Assembly: GCA_009760855.2 (NCBI GenBank)
Contig: WPIO01000002.1
Span: 8,432,501 to 8,494,500 of the forward strand
From: Cristatella mucedo
Lineage: Eukaryota > Bryozoa > Phylactolaemata > Cristatellidae
Reading direction: 5' to 3'
DNA: 62,000 nucleotides
Part shown: one piece after another, positions 31,225 to 44,597 of the stretch
Layout: every line of letters begins with the position of its first letter
Position numbering within the stretch: the stretch's first letter is position 1
Program-made: the position numbers and the translations under genes
Notes under the pieces: model-generated
The model's database searches: none
The model's input: only the letters and a program-made list of their open reading frames with translations
Told to the model about the DNA's origin: nothing

Positions 31225-32550
31225 AGCGAATGAGACAGCAGTAGCCATGTGTCGGGAGAGGGAGAGAAGAAATAGGATAGAGCGTAAATAGGCAAGGGAG
31301 TTTTCCTTTTCTAAGTAGTGAGCTATCACAAAAATTGAACTTAATTTTTTCTTAGGAACGCAAGCCACTCGCTTAATTGGAGATAACCAGTAGCAGACAT
31401 GATTAACTTTGTATCTTTTAGCTCCATTTCAGAATACTCTGACGAGATCATTTCATGAACGTTGGTCCTTTTATATGGTCTATTTCTAGTGCTTATTGAA
31501 CCGGAGCAGTTGTTACAAGTGGGTTACTACTTATACATCTGCTAGAATTTTCAACAAAAGCTGAGCAAGCACCAGAGTAGCACGCAGGCGATCGGGAAAG
31601 ATTTTCAATTTATGGCTACAGCGTGAGCAAGGTAACAAATTTGTCTAAATTAACCATTTCCTCAATTGGTGCACGACGATAATTAATACAATGAACCAGT
31701 TTCATAAAAGTGAATAACTCGTACTTCCATCTCAGAAAGACACTCTTCGCAAAGTATTACGCCGTTTTAGCGGCAAGTTCTATATGAATAAAGGTGGAAG
31801 CATTCTTTCCTTTGCATTAAAAATTGGAAAAAGTCTTCAGACTTTGCAAGTTTGAGGGCACCGTATCGTGGCTGGAGGGCTAGCGAAGACTTTAAGAGTG
31901 AAACCTGGAAAAGAGTGTCATCTATGGAAAGAATTTTATCAATGATATGAAAATGCAGCGTTATATCTAGGATCTAGTTAGGTCCTCATCGTAGCCGTAC
32001 GCGGCAATTCAAAAGAGGACACGTGATCAAAAGAGCGGGTGGTTCTGGCTGCTTGTGGCTCATGCTCCAGCACCTTGTTGCAGTTCGAGCCAGCAAAACA
32101 ATTTGAGCGACTTTCTGTTTGGTTCACGCCCACCACACAGTTTATTTGTAGCTCATCTTGAGATCTATCTCCAACTCTAAAAATACCACTAGTCATCAAG
32201 TATCCTATTTATATATATATATATATATTATATATATATAATATAGTATATATTTATATTTATATTATATTTCCATATATTATCAAGTATCCTTACTTAT
32301 ATCCTCCTGTGACGCATATATGTATGCCGCTTCCCTCATAGCTAACATAGTGCTTGTCTTACTAAAGACACTGGAGCGAATAGCGCCAGTTAAACTCTTA
32401 AATAAAACCTTCCAGCCTAGCAGGTGATTTCCAATTTTTGGCATCTTCTTTGTGTCCAGACTTTTAGAAGTCGTTCACTCATCACGCTAGGGGATTTTAA
32501 CCATTCATTTTGGTAACCCAACCCAACCTACGAGCCCAATTTCGCTACCC
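31225..32550. other. AT-rich intergenic DNA
   Basis: No coding signal seen. Contains a (TA)n tract at about 32212-32260. Confidence 0.45.
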
Positions 32551-32556
32551 AGCTGA

Positions 32557-33139
<583 letters not shown>

Positions 33140-33314
33140 GTGTCTCCGTCGATGTGAAAAAAATTGTCTTCCAATAGCAAAGTCTGGAAAAAATTGTAGC
33201 AAAGTCTGGAGAAAATTGTAGACATTGTAATATCTATGCAACGACAATATCTTCTTCAACCTCTCCAGCTTAATCCTTAATCCGATCTATTCTTTTTCAT
33301 CCGATCCACCCTCT

Positions 33315-34690
33315 TTGATGTCATTCAAGAACACGACGCTGCCCGAGGATCAGGATGAATTCGCTCCTCTGATGAAGCGAAACTTACGCCCTCGCAACGA
33401 TAGGCTAGGGTACACAACTTGCGTTCAACTAATAAGAACACTAACCAAAAGCTTGAAAAAAGACATATTAAAATTCAAGATTGACGGCCAATCGACAGCC
33501 AAACGAGTATTAATAAGAGTCGTATCCATATTCCTTGCCAAGGCTGAGTCCCGCGTATAACTTCTAAAAGATCATATACAAATCACAGATGCACAATCCG
33601 AAATTTCTTATATCGACTCTCAATCATCTCTAAACCACACCCATATTGTAATCCTATCCAGTGGATATTGCTGCGATCAAGCCGACCGTCTGCCTACATT
33701 CTCTGTCAGATAGACTGGCATAATTAGTGATTCTTCTACCCATAAGGCGACATCATCCCTGACGTTTTCATCGTGCGCTCCTTGCACTTCCTCAGCACCC
33801 TTCTGAGACAAATAGATTTACTGCTTCCCTGAATGACTGAAACAGTAAATCATCATTAGCCTCAGGCTATCTGTCCCAGCATCTTTCGAAGAGGCTACTG
33901 TCAAGCCACTTGTGGAGTTGTCAGCACTACTAGACTACTAGAACTTGAGCAACCTATGCCCAGAATCCCTACTGAATTTCCTCTCCAAGACACCAATATG
34001 AAGAGTGACAGACTAGTTAAACTCTTATATCCAAACTCAAAATTGTATCAAGTAATTTTGAGTCCGAATGAAGGGCACACCTAAGTTAGCGCTGTTGCAA
34101 GTGTATGACGACCTTGGAAATTCTGATTGAGGTACCGTCTCTTAAGTTCTGCCGAATCTCTTGGCAGTATTAATACTATGGGGTAGGATGCTATGCAAGA
34201 GCTATGTGAGAGCCTATCATTTTCCGTGGGCAGCAATGGCAGAGCAATGGTTAAGCCTCTATCCTCTTGGCTTATTTAGGAGCATTGGTTTCAACTGTGA
34301 GAAAAGTCATGATAGGAATCTTTAAAAGTATGGGGTAACCCAGGGATAAGCGCTGGATTCATCTCTTTTCACAATTTCTACTCTCCATGATGCCGATCTT
34401 ATCGCCAAGCACAAGCTAAACTTTCATTTGTATGCAGTAGAAATATAATTGAACTAGTAATTTAACCTGCAATCTAAATCCTAAACGATCATGCCGCCAA
34501 GTCTTTTGGCTTGAAACATTTTGCTGTACCTCTAAATATCCTTAAATCCTTTGGAGACCGTGCTTACGGCTCGCATGCTGCTAAGGCCTGGAACTCACTT
34601 ACCAGCTGACCTTACGCATCCCTGACTTGACTAAATCTAAAAGAAGCTACAAACCTAACTATCCCTGGTCGAATTTGCTCTGTCATGCGA
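33315..34690 (+). mobile_element. Heavily decayed LINE reverse transcriptase relic
   Basis: The broken translation still shows RT landmarks in order: VPASFEEATVKPL, LLNFLSKT, YGVTQG and LFTISTLHDADL, then KLNFHLYAV where active elements have YADD. At 34530-34680 is the shared C-terminal segment (CCTTTGGAGACCGTGCTTAC, AAGGCCTGGAACTCACTTAC). Many stops and frameshifts make it inactive. It is the most 5'-complete L2/CR1-like relic in the window. Confidence 0.7.
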
Positions 34691-34837
34691 TTGCCAGATC
34701 CTCTCTCAACATCCCCTCCCGCCATCCCTCACTCACTCACTGCCCCAGACCTGTCTCTCCCTTGCTTTCACATTCACGCTCGCCTCCAGCCCGAGCTCCC
34801 TTTGCCCTCCGTCACTCTTCCACCTCCGGCACTCTCC

Positions 34838-34842
<5 letters not shown>

Positions 34843-34917
<75 letters not shown>

Positions 34918-34939
34918 TCTCTCTCCCTCTCTCTCTCTC
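34843..34939. repeat. (CT)n microsatellite
   Basis: Nearly pure CT tract; the open frame across it (Ser-Leu repeats) is an artefact. Confidence 0.95.
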
Positions 34940-34944
34940 ATATT

Positions 34945-36195
34945 CCTCGTGACCAGGCCAGCTTGGGGTGTTCAGGCTCGCAGGACCGCTCTGGCTGTCG
35001 GCATTTGAGCTGTAGACATGCCCTGGCGGCTATTTCAGCTCTCATCTGGTCAGAAGCTCCGCCCTTTTCCGGAAAACCCATCCTTCAGGAAGCACAGCAT
35101 CCTGCATGGCTCGCCTTAGGGACCAAAGCTAAAGAGCTTCCATTTAACAGCATTTGTGATCAAGATTGCACTGTATATCAGAATGTCTCACAGTGTAAAT
35201 TAGAATTTTCATTTTGAGATGCAGCTAGCAGTAAATCGCAAATATAGTGGGCCGTCGAGATACTTACATTGCCAGCACTAACGCTTCCTGGTGGAACTCC
35301 AGTTCACTAGCACCAGAAGAACCGCTTTGGCTGATGCGTCGCCAATCCAGATGTCTTGTACATTATTCATTCGTACATTTTACTCTAAAAGCATTTAATT
35401 CTGTTATCAAAACAAACAGGGTGTAGCAGCTACTGTCATGCGGTGGATTTAACATGAGTGTACCATCATGGATCACCCTTTTTTATGAGTGTAATTCACT
35501 CACTTGACTGACGTATTGTTTGCATTCGTTAAATGCAATAACAACTAATCAGTAGAACCATTACAATAAGCGTTACTGTGCTTGTGCTGATCTATAGCCT
35601 GGCGAGTAACATTTGGACACCATGTGAGATTACCTTAACTTCTGTGTTCCCTCCCCGGGTCCACACGCTCACCTGTTCAACTCGTGATGCGTTCAGTTAA
35701 ATTACATTGCTATAAAAATCCGATTGTGCAACTTGTGATCAGAGCTTCTGATTCTGATCATATTTGCAAATTTGATAGTGTATCTCTTGCAATAAAACTC
35801 TACGCCATAGACATGGACATGGCACGAGTGACTGTTACGTGACTAGCAGACTCATGACAAGTACTGGTGATGATGAAGTCACGAAACACGGCTAGCGAGT
35901 CACAGGTGCTTCCTCAAAATACGCAGGTATGCAAATGGTAGCAGAGTGCGGAAGCCATAACAAGCGCACACATATCAATATAAAAAGTTCATATCATTAA
36001 TGTAGACCCGTCTTTTGCTCTGCAGGACCTAATCTGAAGAACCCACTTCCTGAATTCTTACGCAACGAGAGTCGCTCTGCTGCTACCGATTGTGGCCCAT
36101 CCTTTCCAGCCATTTTAAGCTGCTACTTCACACTACTCTCCTCTTCGACTGACCTCCTGACTTAGTTATGCTTCACTTTTTCTTTGTTGAGCAAG
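34945..36195. other. Intergenic, no gene recognised
   Basis: AT-rich sequence with no recognised repeat or coding signal. Confidence 0.45.
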
Positions 36196-36199
36196 ATAA

Positions 36200-36278
36200 A
36201 ATTAATAATAATACATTTGTATAACACCCCCATCGAACTGAATCTCTTTCTGGCACTCTACTGATGCTGTATAGAAAG
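36200..36278 (-). mobile_element. LINE tail fragment
   Basis: AATAATAATACATTTGTATA, then ACTGAATCTCTTTCTGGCAC, the reverse of the shared LINE/SINE 3' tail. Confidence 0.6.
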
Positions 36279-36674
36279 CATTGCAAAATGATAGAGGAAA
36301 AAGGGAAAAAACAGCAGGCACAGTGTACGCACGTACTTGCATACGAAAGACGAATCACAAAAATCCACTAGATGAAGGCCGTTGGAATGAGTAGCGAAAG
36401 CCGCTCAGGCCTGTTTGAGTCTTCGCCCTGTGCTGCGTCACACCCACATCGTCCTTGGGGCTTTGTGAATCGAAAGACGAAGATGTACAGTATTAAATTA
36501 AATTATTCCAGTCGGTAGTGAGCTGCAAGCTTTTGGACCACAGTAACTGAAAGCACAGTCTACGAGGCATTTCAAGCTAGCTGTAGACATAAGCTATTGA
36601 CCCGAGTTAAAAGAGCAGGTGGGCAGACTGGAGGGAATATGTACCTGTATTCACGACAGAAATGCTTTCGGCGT

Positions 36675-37075
36675 CTTAATAATAATAATAATAATAATGC
36701 AATTGATAAAGCGCCTTCAGAGAACTCAATCTCTTTCTAGGCGCTTTACATTTGCTGCAAAGGGAAATGCAATTGGATGGTGAGTTATATCATGCTTGAT
36801 AAACAAACAACATGAGTAACATGGTTAGTGGTGACATGCACAGGGTCAGCATGCAGATGTGGCTATTGGCAGCATGCACAGTGTCAGCACGCATAAGCAC
36901 ATCAAGGACGAATCACAGGAACCCACTAAATGCTGTCCTAAATAGGTGTTTTTTTAAGTTCTTTTTAAATGTGATCAAGTCAGGAGATGTTCTGACGCAA
37001 GTCGGGAGGGAGTTCCAGGCTTTGGGAGTATACGAACTAAATGCACGTCTCCAAAGGATTTGACTCTTAACCGTG
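36675..37075 (-). mobile_element. L2/CR1-like LINE 3' fragment
   Basis: (AAT)n tail, AACTCAATCTCTTTCTAGGC, 3' UTR (ATGGTTAGTGGTGACATGCA), then minus-strand coding remnant FSSYTPKAWNSLPTCVRTSP and FKKNLKKHLF. It is the best preserved minus-strand LINE end here. Confidence 0.8.
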
Positions 37076-37079
37076 CTTA

Positions 37080-40000
37080 AGAGGGATAGTATTGTGGTTT
37101 TTTTGAGCTATTTAGGTCTTTTTGAGTCTTTTAAGAGAATTAAATGTAGTAAATCTCCGCGGTCTAGTCTGTCGTTCCGTGTTTATAGGAGCTCTCCCTG
37201 CATATGTTTTAGTTGAATTATTGTGGACATTATCCATCCACCAAAAGAAGCTGTGAGAAGAACTAAGCAAGAACTAATTAGGTGGCCGCAGGTTGCACTT
37301 TCTAAATCTTCCGATACACCAAATAGAGGCAAAAGTAGAGGTCATTTTAAGGTCATTTTTTACCAAAGAAGGTAACGTTTATTTCGTGCGACGGCAGTTT
37401 GTGTGCAGCTCGCGAAGGATTAGAGTACCGATGACTGAGGTAATTCAGCCTCTCGGTGGCTGGCGCAATCGAAGCACCCGCATCAAACTTCTACGGCCTT
37501 ATGGCGATTGTGGACATTTTATGGGAAGTTAATGTATAAGCGCTATAATTAATCTATCAATGCCTAGCTGTCAAAAAAGTAAACAGAGTGCACGGGTTAT
37601 CGCTTTCGTGGAAACGGGGAATCGAGTTGGTCCATCGAAACACTATAAATGTTCTGCATATGCTACTGCAGTGTTAGCGCTAAGAGCGAAATCTTTAAAC
37701 GCAGCTTCACTGATGTGAGACGAGCACAATCGGGTTGGGAGCATGGAACAAATAATTACACTCAAGAGCTTGACCGATTAGGTGAAATTATGAGACAAGC
37801 GGTTCCTCGCCTCTTTGATAAATGACATGGAGCTTGAACTCAGGAAGTCATAACTCAGTCAATTTCCTAACCATTCGTCTCAAATTGCGTGTGCGTATTG
37901 GATCCGGCCGTGGCAGCCTTCTCCGAGACCTCAGAACATAACCGAAAGTCATGATCGGCCAGTAGGCTTCTGTGGAGCTATTGAAACATGTCGGAATCGC
38001 TGCCAGAAGTTGCCAGAAGTGTCATGGACTTTGGTGGACAGTCAATGAAGTATGAATCGCAGAAGTCGAAGCGAAAGAGAGAGAATGCGTCCCAGTAGGC
38101 AAGAGAGGATGCGTCCCAGTAGGCAACTGACCCGTGTAGCATGCTATCAACTCGGAAAGCTGCGGATTCCTCATTGAGCTCAAGCGCAATAAAAAGAGCT
38201 AGAAGAGTTCGTGAAGGAGCGAAATTTTCTCGCTGAGGTGAAAAACTGCAAGCATTCCTCGCATTCTTGAACTAGCAGAGCAAAAGCCTGTCGCCAACAG
38301 CCTCCGATTGTCCTGGGATGACCTAGGGGCACAGGGTGGATAAAACTGCATCAGCAGCAGCTCAGCCGCGGTGCGACCAAGTTCAGTTGCGGCTCGAGTG
38401 GATCTGAGTAAGAACTGTCGTCACTATCCACCGGTTCGCCTTGAGGCGCCGGCCCTACTTTGGCAAAGCCGAATCGTCTCAATCCGCAGAGGGCAAAAGG
38501 ATTTTGTCTCTGCAGCCATGCCAATAACAAGTTAGACTCGTTTAGCCTGCATAGAGCCAGGAAGTGAGCCAGGTTGTAAGATAGCCATTATGGTAAGTAG
38601 CGCCTAATCCGTGGGTATTTATGTCTCCTGCGCGCAGGTTGAAACGGCTTGGATGCGCCTGCCTGAGACAGGGGCAATCCGGCGTCGCCCTGTTCAGGCT
38701 TCGTTTCGGTGCATTCCCCAGTTAACCTGGAAATGGATGTCTGGCCAGATCTACAGGGAGTGCAAGCGCGATTGATCTTGCGCCATCGCACGAATGCGGT
38801 GCTCTAGAAATTATTAGTCACCAGCAGATTTCTGCCTCAACGTCCGCCGGACGACCGCCGGACGACCGGTCAGATCTTACACGAGCGATGCGCGGCGTTG
38901 CAGCACTCGTTTATCCAGCCCGCTTTGGGCAGATATCGAGCGACTCTTTGTGCGCTCGTCAGCTGCGGACCGAGGCGGTTAGGATCGCCAATCGCGAAGC
39001 CGTCCTGCAAGCCGCCTGCCGCTGGGTTGGGCACACCCACCGATGGGATGGCACGCGACGACAGTAGCTCTTTAATTAGCGAAGGCTCTCTTTGCTGCCG
39101 TTAAACGACGAGGCAGCTGCGTCCGAGCCGGGACATCCTTTGCCTGAGAGCTCTTGTGTCTCTGACTGTTGGCGTCAAAAGGCCGGCATTCGAGAACGGT
39201 TGGCTGGGCGTCGCGCGTGCAGGGTGGGAGTCGCCGAGGAAGCCCGATTCGTCGCTGCACAGCACCGCTAACCCTTTGTTCGCCCAGCGTACACTTACGC
39301 GCCCGTCGATAACGAGGCAGAGCGCGCGAGTCCGCGATAAAGAGGACCTCAATTTGCATCCCGCGGAGAGATACGCCCAAAGCGTGCACCCAAAGTTGAG
39401 GACGGCGGCCTCGAAGCCGTTTGAGCCCTGCAGAGAGCGCTCCTGCGGTAGGCGACCCCGCCGTCCGGCACGCGGCTGCCAGGTGCAGCCGTCCGCCGGC
39501 GATGCGCCGCCGGGGCACGCGAGCGCGGCGGGCGGTGGCGCCGCCAAAGAGGCTTGAGCGCCGCACTCGGGGGCAGGGCTTCCGATCGTGGCAGCCGGCC
39601 GGCGCGAGCTCGCACTCGCGGCGTGCGCTCGACCGCACTGGAGAGCCGCGACGGAGCGCCAATGGCGGCTCTGACGCGTTTTCGCGGCTTCGAGAACCAA
39701 CGGGCGCCGAAGCGGAAACGGGGCGGAATGAAGCGGTCCGCTGGCGCGGCTTCCGAAATCTCGAGACAGGCGCTGGGTCCGACGGCTCTTTTTGCCGGGG
39801 GCCGTCGAAGTGAAGTCGCTGACGACCGGCGCAAACGCGTCGGTCGAGCCAGCCTGGCGCCGATGGAACGAGTGTCCCGGGGCGATATATTTTCAGCTGA
39901 CAGCCAACGTTAGCGCATCTGTTAGTTGCCACTGCTGAATGACGCTCGCGAAAAAACTGCCGCCAGAACGGCGTTAAGCAGATGACCCGCTATATGTAGC

Positions 40001-40080
40001 GTCTAGTACTGCTGCTGGCGCATACATGGCAGCACAGCGTGTCCATTTCAAACGTTTTAATTTCGGCGGCCCGTAGCTCA
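37080..40080. other. Intergenic, no gene recognised
   Basis: AT-rich to about 38 kb, then GC/CpG-rich. It has a 24-bp tandem duplication at 38078-38125 (GCGTCCCAGTAGGCAA in both) and a 12-bp duplication near 38846-38870. Long opposing open frames at 39.1-39.9 kb show no domain and alternative frames are equally open, so I do not call a gene. Confidence 0.45.
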
Positions 40081-40084
40081 GACA

Positions 40085-40660
40085 ATAACACCATAAATAT
40101 TATAATACGAGATTTCGATAGAGCTCTCGGAGAATCGAATACGTATTTCTATGCACTTTATATACTCTGAAGAGAAAGCATTTTAATGCGTTTAGTGATA
40201 ACACACACAAGCATCAAGGCATTTAAGCGCACAAAGGACAATTCACATCAACCTGGCAAATGCTGTGAGAAGCGTGTGTGCATTAACCTGGTGCTAAATG
40301 CCATCAAATAAGGGGATGGCATGACATCATTAACGGAGGAAATTCCTGGATCTGGGAGCATACAAACTGAAGGCAAGGTCTTCGAAAGATTTGAGTTTGG
40401 TTGAAGTCGCAGCCAACGACTCTAGTCATTAGCGGGTAGTACGATTCGCAGCCTGATTTCACAGTAGTTGGAATATATAGGCCAGAACGGGAAGAATAAA
40501 TGGACCAAGACGTAAGTGGAAAACCCTCGGAAGCGGATACTCTGCTGGGTCGGCAGCCAGCGCAGGTCGGTGAGAAGCGGCCGTAATGCGGCAGCAGTTG
40601 CAGCGGACACGACAGATGTATCCAGCTACAGATATTTGGACCGATAGTACCATACCTTAT
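40085..40660 (-). mobile_element. Old LINE fragment
   Basis: Minus-strand translation includes LRPLLTDLRWLPTQQSIRF and YVLVHLFFPFWPIYSNYC, equivalent to the LHWLPVKQ...YLSDLL region, followed by an eroded 3' UTR. More diverged than the other copies. Confidence 0.6.
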
Positions 40661-41479
40661 TGCACAAAATGGAAGACCTGACAAACGACAGCACTGGCTC
40701 TGCGATATATGTACCGATTTAGCTGCAGATGCTTGGTATGCAGACGGTAAGAATACTTGCTAGCGCGTGTGTCAAACTAAGTAAGCTACACGAAAACCCT
40801 TCACTCACACTTGATGAGATAATGGCCAGGTATAGCTGATTGTTCATATATATTCGTACTAATTTTCTAGCTTAGTACCAAAAACTACTCGCCTTCAACG
40901 CAGCACTGAACCAGCTCGCGCGAGCCAATAACTTGAATTTTCAACAATGCTCATGCAAATCGTCAAAAGTAACTATTGGACTTAATGAAAGGCATGCGTA
41001 GGAAAAATCGCCATAGAGAATCATGCATTTCAGCTGAATTTCTTTGAGTTGATAGTATACAAAAGTTGGAACGTGTTGATGCAAACTGAGGTATGGATTG
41101 TACACTGCTTCGCTATCAGTAGCGCACAGTCCCCGAGGAATGTAAACATTTCGTTTTGGAGGCTAACCTAAGTCGACGGCCGAGTGGTGCAAACGGTGAC
41201 AATATTGCTGAAGCACGGCATAAAAATACCAAGAGATCACTGCGGTTTCAGGCTGGCTGAAGATGCGTTGCTGACGATGCAGTCGTCAGTGAGTCATTGG
41301 TGCCCCGCATGAGTAAGTTGCCACAGTGTATCCCTTCCATTCAGTATCGATGCAACTGCTTACGTGGATGAGATCAGAAACTGCCTGACCAGTATCAGAA
41401 TATTAAAAATAGTATTAAGGGTGCCTGCATCGGTCTTTTTTCGAAATTTCTACTGCACTTGGAAGGAAAAGATTCTGGT

Positions 41480-42050
41480 CTTTTCTCTTCAAGCCAATCT
41501 AGCTATCAGTCAAGCAACGCATCGACTTCAAGGTTTTGTCACTCAAGTTTAGGTCCGTTCCTTCTTTGGCTCCACTGTATCTGTCAGATCTTCTCCCAAC
41601 CAGGCTAAGCATCGTACCACCTGATTTTCGGAATACAATTGTTTACCTACACCTCATATAAGTCTCAAATCCTTTGGAGACCACGCCTTTAGTTCGTATG
41701 CTCCCAAAGTATGGAACTCACTACCGACTTGTTTCACGACATCTAATGACTTGCCCACATTAAAAAAAACTAAAAAAGCATCTATTTATCACAACACAGT
41801 ATTTAGTGGTCCATGTGACTTATCCTTTATGTGCTTATCCGTGTTGACACTGTTTATGCTGCCACTAACAAAACTTGCATGCTGACCCTGTGCATGTCAC
41901 CCCTAACCATGCTATTCCTGTTGTTTATGGAGCAAGCCGCCACTAACCGTTCGATTGCGTTTCATTTACAGAAGATGTTAAGTGCCTAGAAAGAGATTGA
42001 GTTCTTTGAGCGAGCTATATCAAATGCATTATTATTATTATTGTTATTAT
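41480..42050 (+). mobile_element. L2/CR1-like LINE 3' fragment
   Basis: It contains GTCAAGCAACGCATCGACTT, TCCTTTGGAGACCACGCCTT, the 3' UTR (CTGCCACTAACAAAACTTGC) and a tail TTAAGTGCCTAGAAAGAGAT plus (ATT)n. It is immediately followed by the R2-like fragment. Confidence 0.82.
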
Positions 42051-42089
42051 ATCAAGGGATTTATTAAAGTGTTAGAATAGATATCAATT

Positions 42090-42830
42090 TTAGCTGGTGG
42101 ACCCCTGCCCTGCCGAGGCCGCGGGTCCCTCTAGCGACTCACGGCTGAGGAACAGGGACCACGCGGCTTTCGAACCGAAGATGGCGTCCGTGGCGGAAAG
42201 TCGCCGAAATGCCTTCCCTTCCAGGCGTGCAATGCCAAGGTCGGCCAGGCAGGCTTCATTATCTGGACACCAGCTTCTGCCGAGGGCACCGACCAAGAAG
42301 GGTCTCATCACCACCGTCCGGTAGCCATTGGTCAGCTAAGACGGGGCTATGACCGCGTACTTCTCGATCTCGTTTCGGGCCGCCACCACGAGGGCAGACG
42401 TGCTACAATCAAACTGCACCGTCACGTCGACGATGACCACGACGGTACCTTTGTCAGCTACTAGGTCCGGCTTGAGAGCCGAACCACAGGCGAGCGAGAG
42501 GGCGGGACCTGCCGAGAGGCTGGAGAGCTCGGTGGCCGGAAGAGCTCCGATTAGGCCACCCAAAACCAGGTTATGACGGGCCGCTATCGCCTGTAGCATC
42601 GGCTGGCAATGGCTTAGCACGTGGCTGACGGTCTCTGCCTCGGTGCGGCTGAGGCGGCAGCTGGCAGCCGTTCCGGGGTACGGTCGGCTCCTGGCGGGGC
42701 CCACCGGCAGAGCATCCAGGCTCGAGATGGTCAAACCGCCAGGCCCGGAGCTACAGGCCGCGACCCGCGGTCTGCGAATGGCTATGATTCGTGAACCGGT
42801 CTGTGGCCAGGCAGCGGCTTACCCTACCCT
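42090..42830 (-). mobile_element. R2-like non-LTR retrotransposon C-terminal fragment (restriction-like endonuclease)
   Basis: Minus-strand translation reads SCRLSRTEAETVSHVLSHCQ (end of a CCHC-type knuckle), then PDLVADKGTVVVIVDVTVQF, whose PD...D spacing is that of the restriction-like endonuclease of R2-type elements, then ARNEIEKYAVIAPS, one TAG, and YRTVVMRPFLVGALGRSWCP. It is missing the reverse transcriptase and stops at the end of the ORF. One in-frame stop apart, the frame is open over about 210 codons, so the copy may be fairly young or its relative still active. Confidence 0.75.
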
Positions 42831-42851
42831 TACATATATATTTCATGTGTC

Positions 42852-42990
42852 AACAGGAGCGTTCTAAGGGAGAACTAAATCTCTATCCGGGCGCTTCACG
42901 CGCCGTAGGGCTCAAGCCCACGACCTCGGTCGTCAAATGCTATCGCCCGATCTTGGTCGTTTAAGGCGAGCACCATAACCCCCGGGCCAA
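42852..42990 (-). mobile_element. tRNA-derived SINE, family A
   Basis: Minus strand has GGGGGTTATGGTGCTCGCCT, GTGGGCTTGAGCCCTACGG (B box), then AAGCGCCCGGATAGAGATTT and a truncated tail. It carries an approximately 15-bp insertion between the boxes and abuts the R2-like fragment. Confidence 0.7.
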
Positions 42991-42999
42991 CGGAATGAT

Positions 43000-44590
43000 T
43001 GCTGGAGGAGGGGGCGCCGAGCTACGGACTACCGCTGCTCCAGCTCCAGATCGCAGTCAGCTTCGTGCTCGCGCATTGCGGGAGCGTTGAAGTCGGGCGA
43101 CCGCCTTTCGTCCGCAGTGACTTTTTGGCACATCGAAGTGCATTTCAGTGGGAACGAAGCTCAACGATTTTACACCGACTCGGGACTTTGCTGAGCACAC
43201 TCGGTGCAAACTGTTGCCGTTTTCCCGCCAACTCCTGGTATCCAGCCCTGCCGAGAACGCGCCTGCTGTCAGGAGTTTGGCTGGCGAACTGTACCGCCGG
43301 AATGAGCCTCCTGTCGAGCGATTCGTACGTTTGCGCGCGCAGCTCGAGCCTGCTGCTGGTGAACACCTGGGCTCCTGCGAAAAGTGGAGGCCGCGGCGAA
43401 GCAGCGACGGGACCGAGAGCCAAGAGAACCTCGTCGGAACCTCCGCGTGTCGTGTCTGCTCGTCGCTCGAACGAGGCCGACGTGGTCGACGCCGGCCGCG
43501 GTGTCGCTAGCAGCCTCTCGTGCTCACAGAGTGACGGCAGCCGCGATCGGTGTGCCGCGATGTGCTGCGACTTGGGGGCGCTCGCAGGGAATGGCTCACG
43601 GGCGAACTCGAGGGGGGCACCTCGAGCGGCCGTGTGCTCGAGCAGAGCGCTCGCTCGTAGTCGCGATACGTGCTAGGCCGACGGCTCTCGAATCGAGTGA
43701 TGGCGGCGGCGGCAGCGGTGGGCGACGCGACAACGACCGCGAGATTTCCGAGGCCACTGGCCCGCCGAGACGCCTGCGGTTATAACGCGTCAGCCGCCAT
43801 CGGCAATGCCGAAGCATGACGATCGCGAGAAACAGAGCGCCACCACCCACCCACCCCTTCCACAGCATAACAGCGAGTGACGTTAGGCCCGCCGAGGACT
43901 GCCGGACGAGCGGCGAAACGCCAGCAAAATTGACGCCCAGCTCGAGCTGCGACGCTACACCAGCTCGCCAGCGCGTAGTAGCACACGCTTCTTGTCCAGT
44001 TCGAGCGACGCGAACGAGCGGCAATCGCCCACGAAATTTAAGCAGCCGCTCACGAACGCGTGCTCTCACAGGCAGTCACACACACGCACACGCACACGCA
44101 CACGCACACGCACACGCACACGCACACGCACACGCACACGCACACGCACACGCACATATATATATATATATAAGATTTTCTGAGAGTGCCTGAGAGCGCT
44201 CGCGTTCTCTCTGCTGAAAGCTCTGCACTTGAGCGGAGGGCGCGAGAAAGATAGATCTCGGCCATCTGGCGAGTTTTAGTCGAGCCTACGGTGGCAAAGG
44301 TTAGCGTGGCGCATGCTAATACTTTCTGGTAGGAAAGCCTTAGCTCGACGCGCCGGGCTTCTGATTATTTAGCCCTACTTAGGTATTTCGCAGGCTGGCG
44401 CTGACATGGTACAGCGGCCCGATGCGGGAGCAGACGTTCGCGGCTAGCCACGGACCGATGGTCGATAACCACCGACCCTGGGCGGCGCGCAACGCTCCGC
44501 GAACGCCCGTTGCGGCGGCTACGGCGGAGGCATGGCAAAACGTTTCATGTCACCTTCGCTTCGCCCGGTGAGCGTTCGTATAGTAAAATC
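43000..44590. other. CpG-rich intergenic DNA with (CACGCA)n repeat
   Basis: Many overlapping open frames on both strands result from high GC; none shows a family signature. A hexamer repeat lies at about 44076-44156 and (TA)n at 44156-44171. Confidence 0.45.
44076..44171. repeat. (CACGCA)n hexamer repeat then (TA)n
   Basis: About 13 copies of CACGCA followed by eight TA units. All steps alternate purine and pyrimidine. Confidence 0.95.
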
Positions 44591-44597
44591 AAAGGTG

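Noticed and set aside
39072-39932. Opposing open frames of up to 286 codons in CpG-rich DNA
   Set aside because: Several frames on both strands are open over the same bases, composition is Arg/Ala/Pro-rich and no domain or splice context is seen; this is expected of GC-rich DNA.
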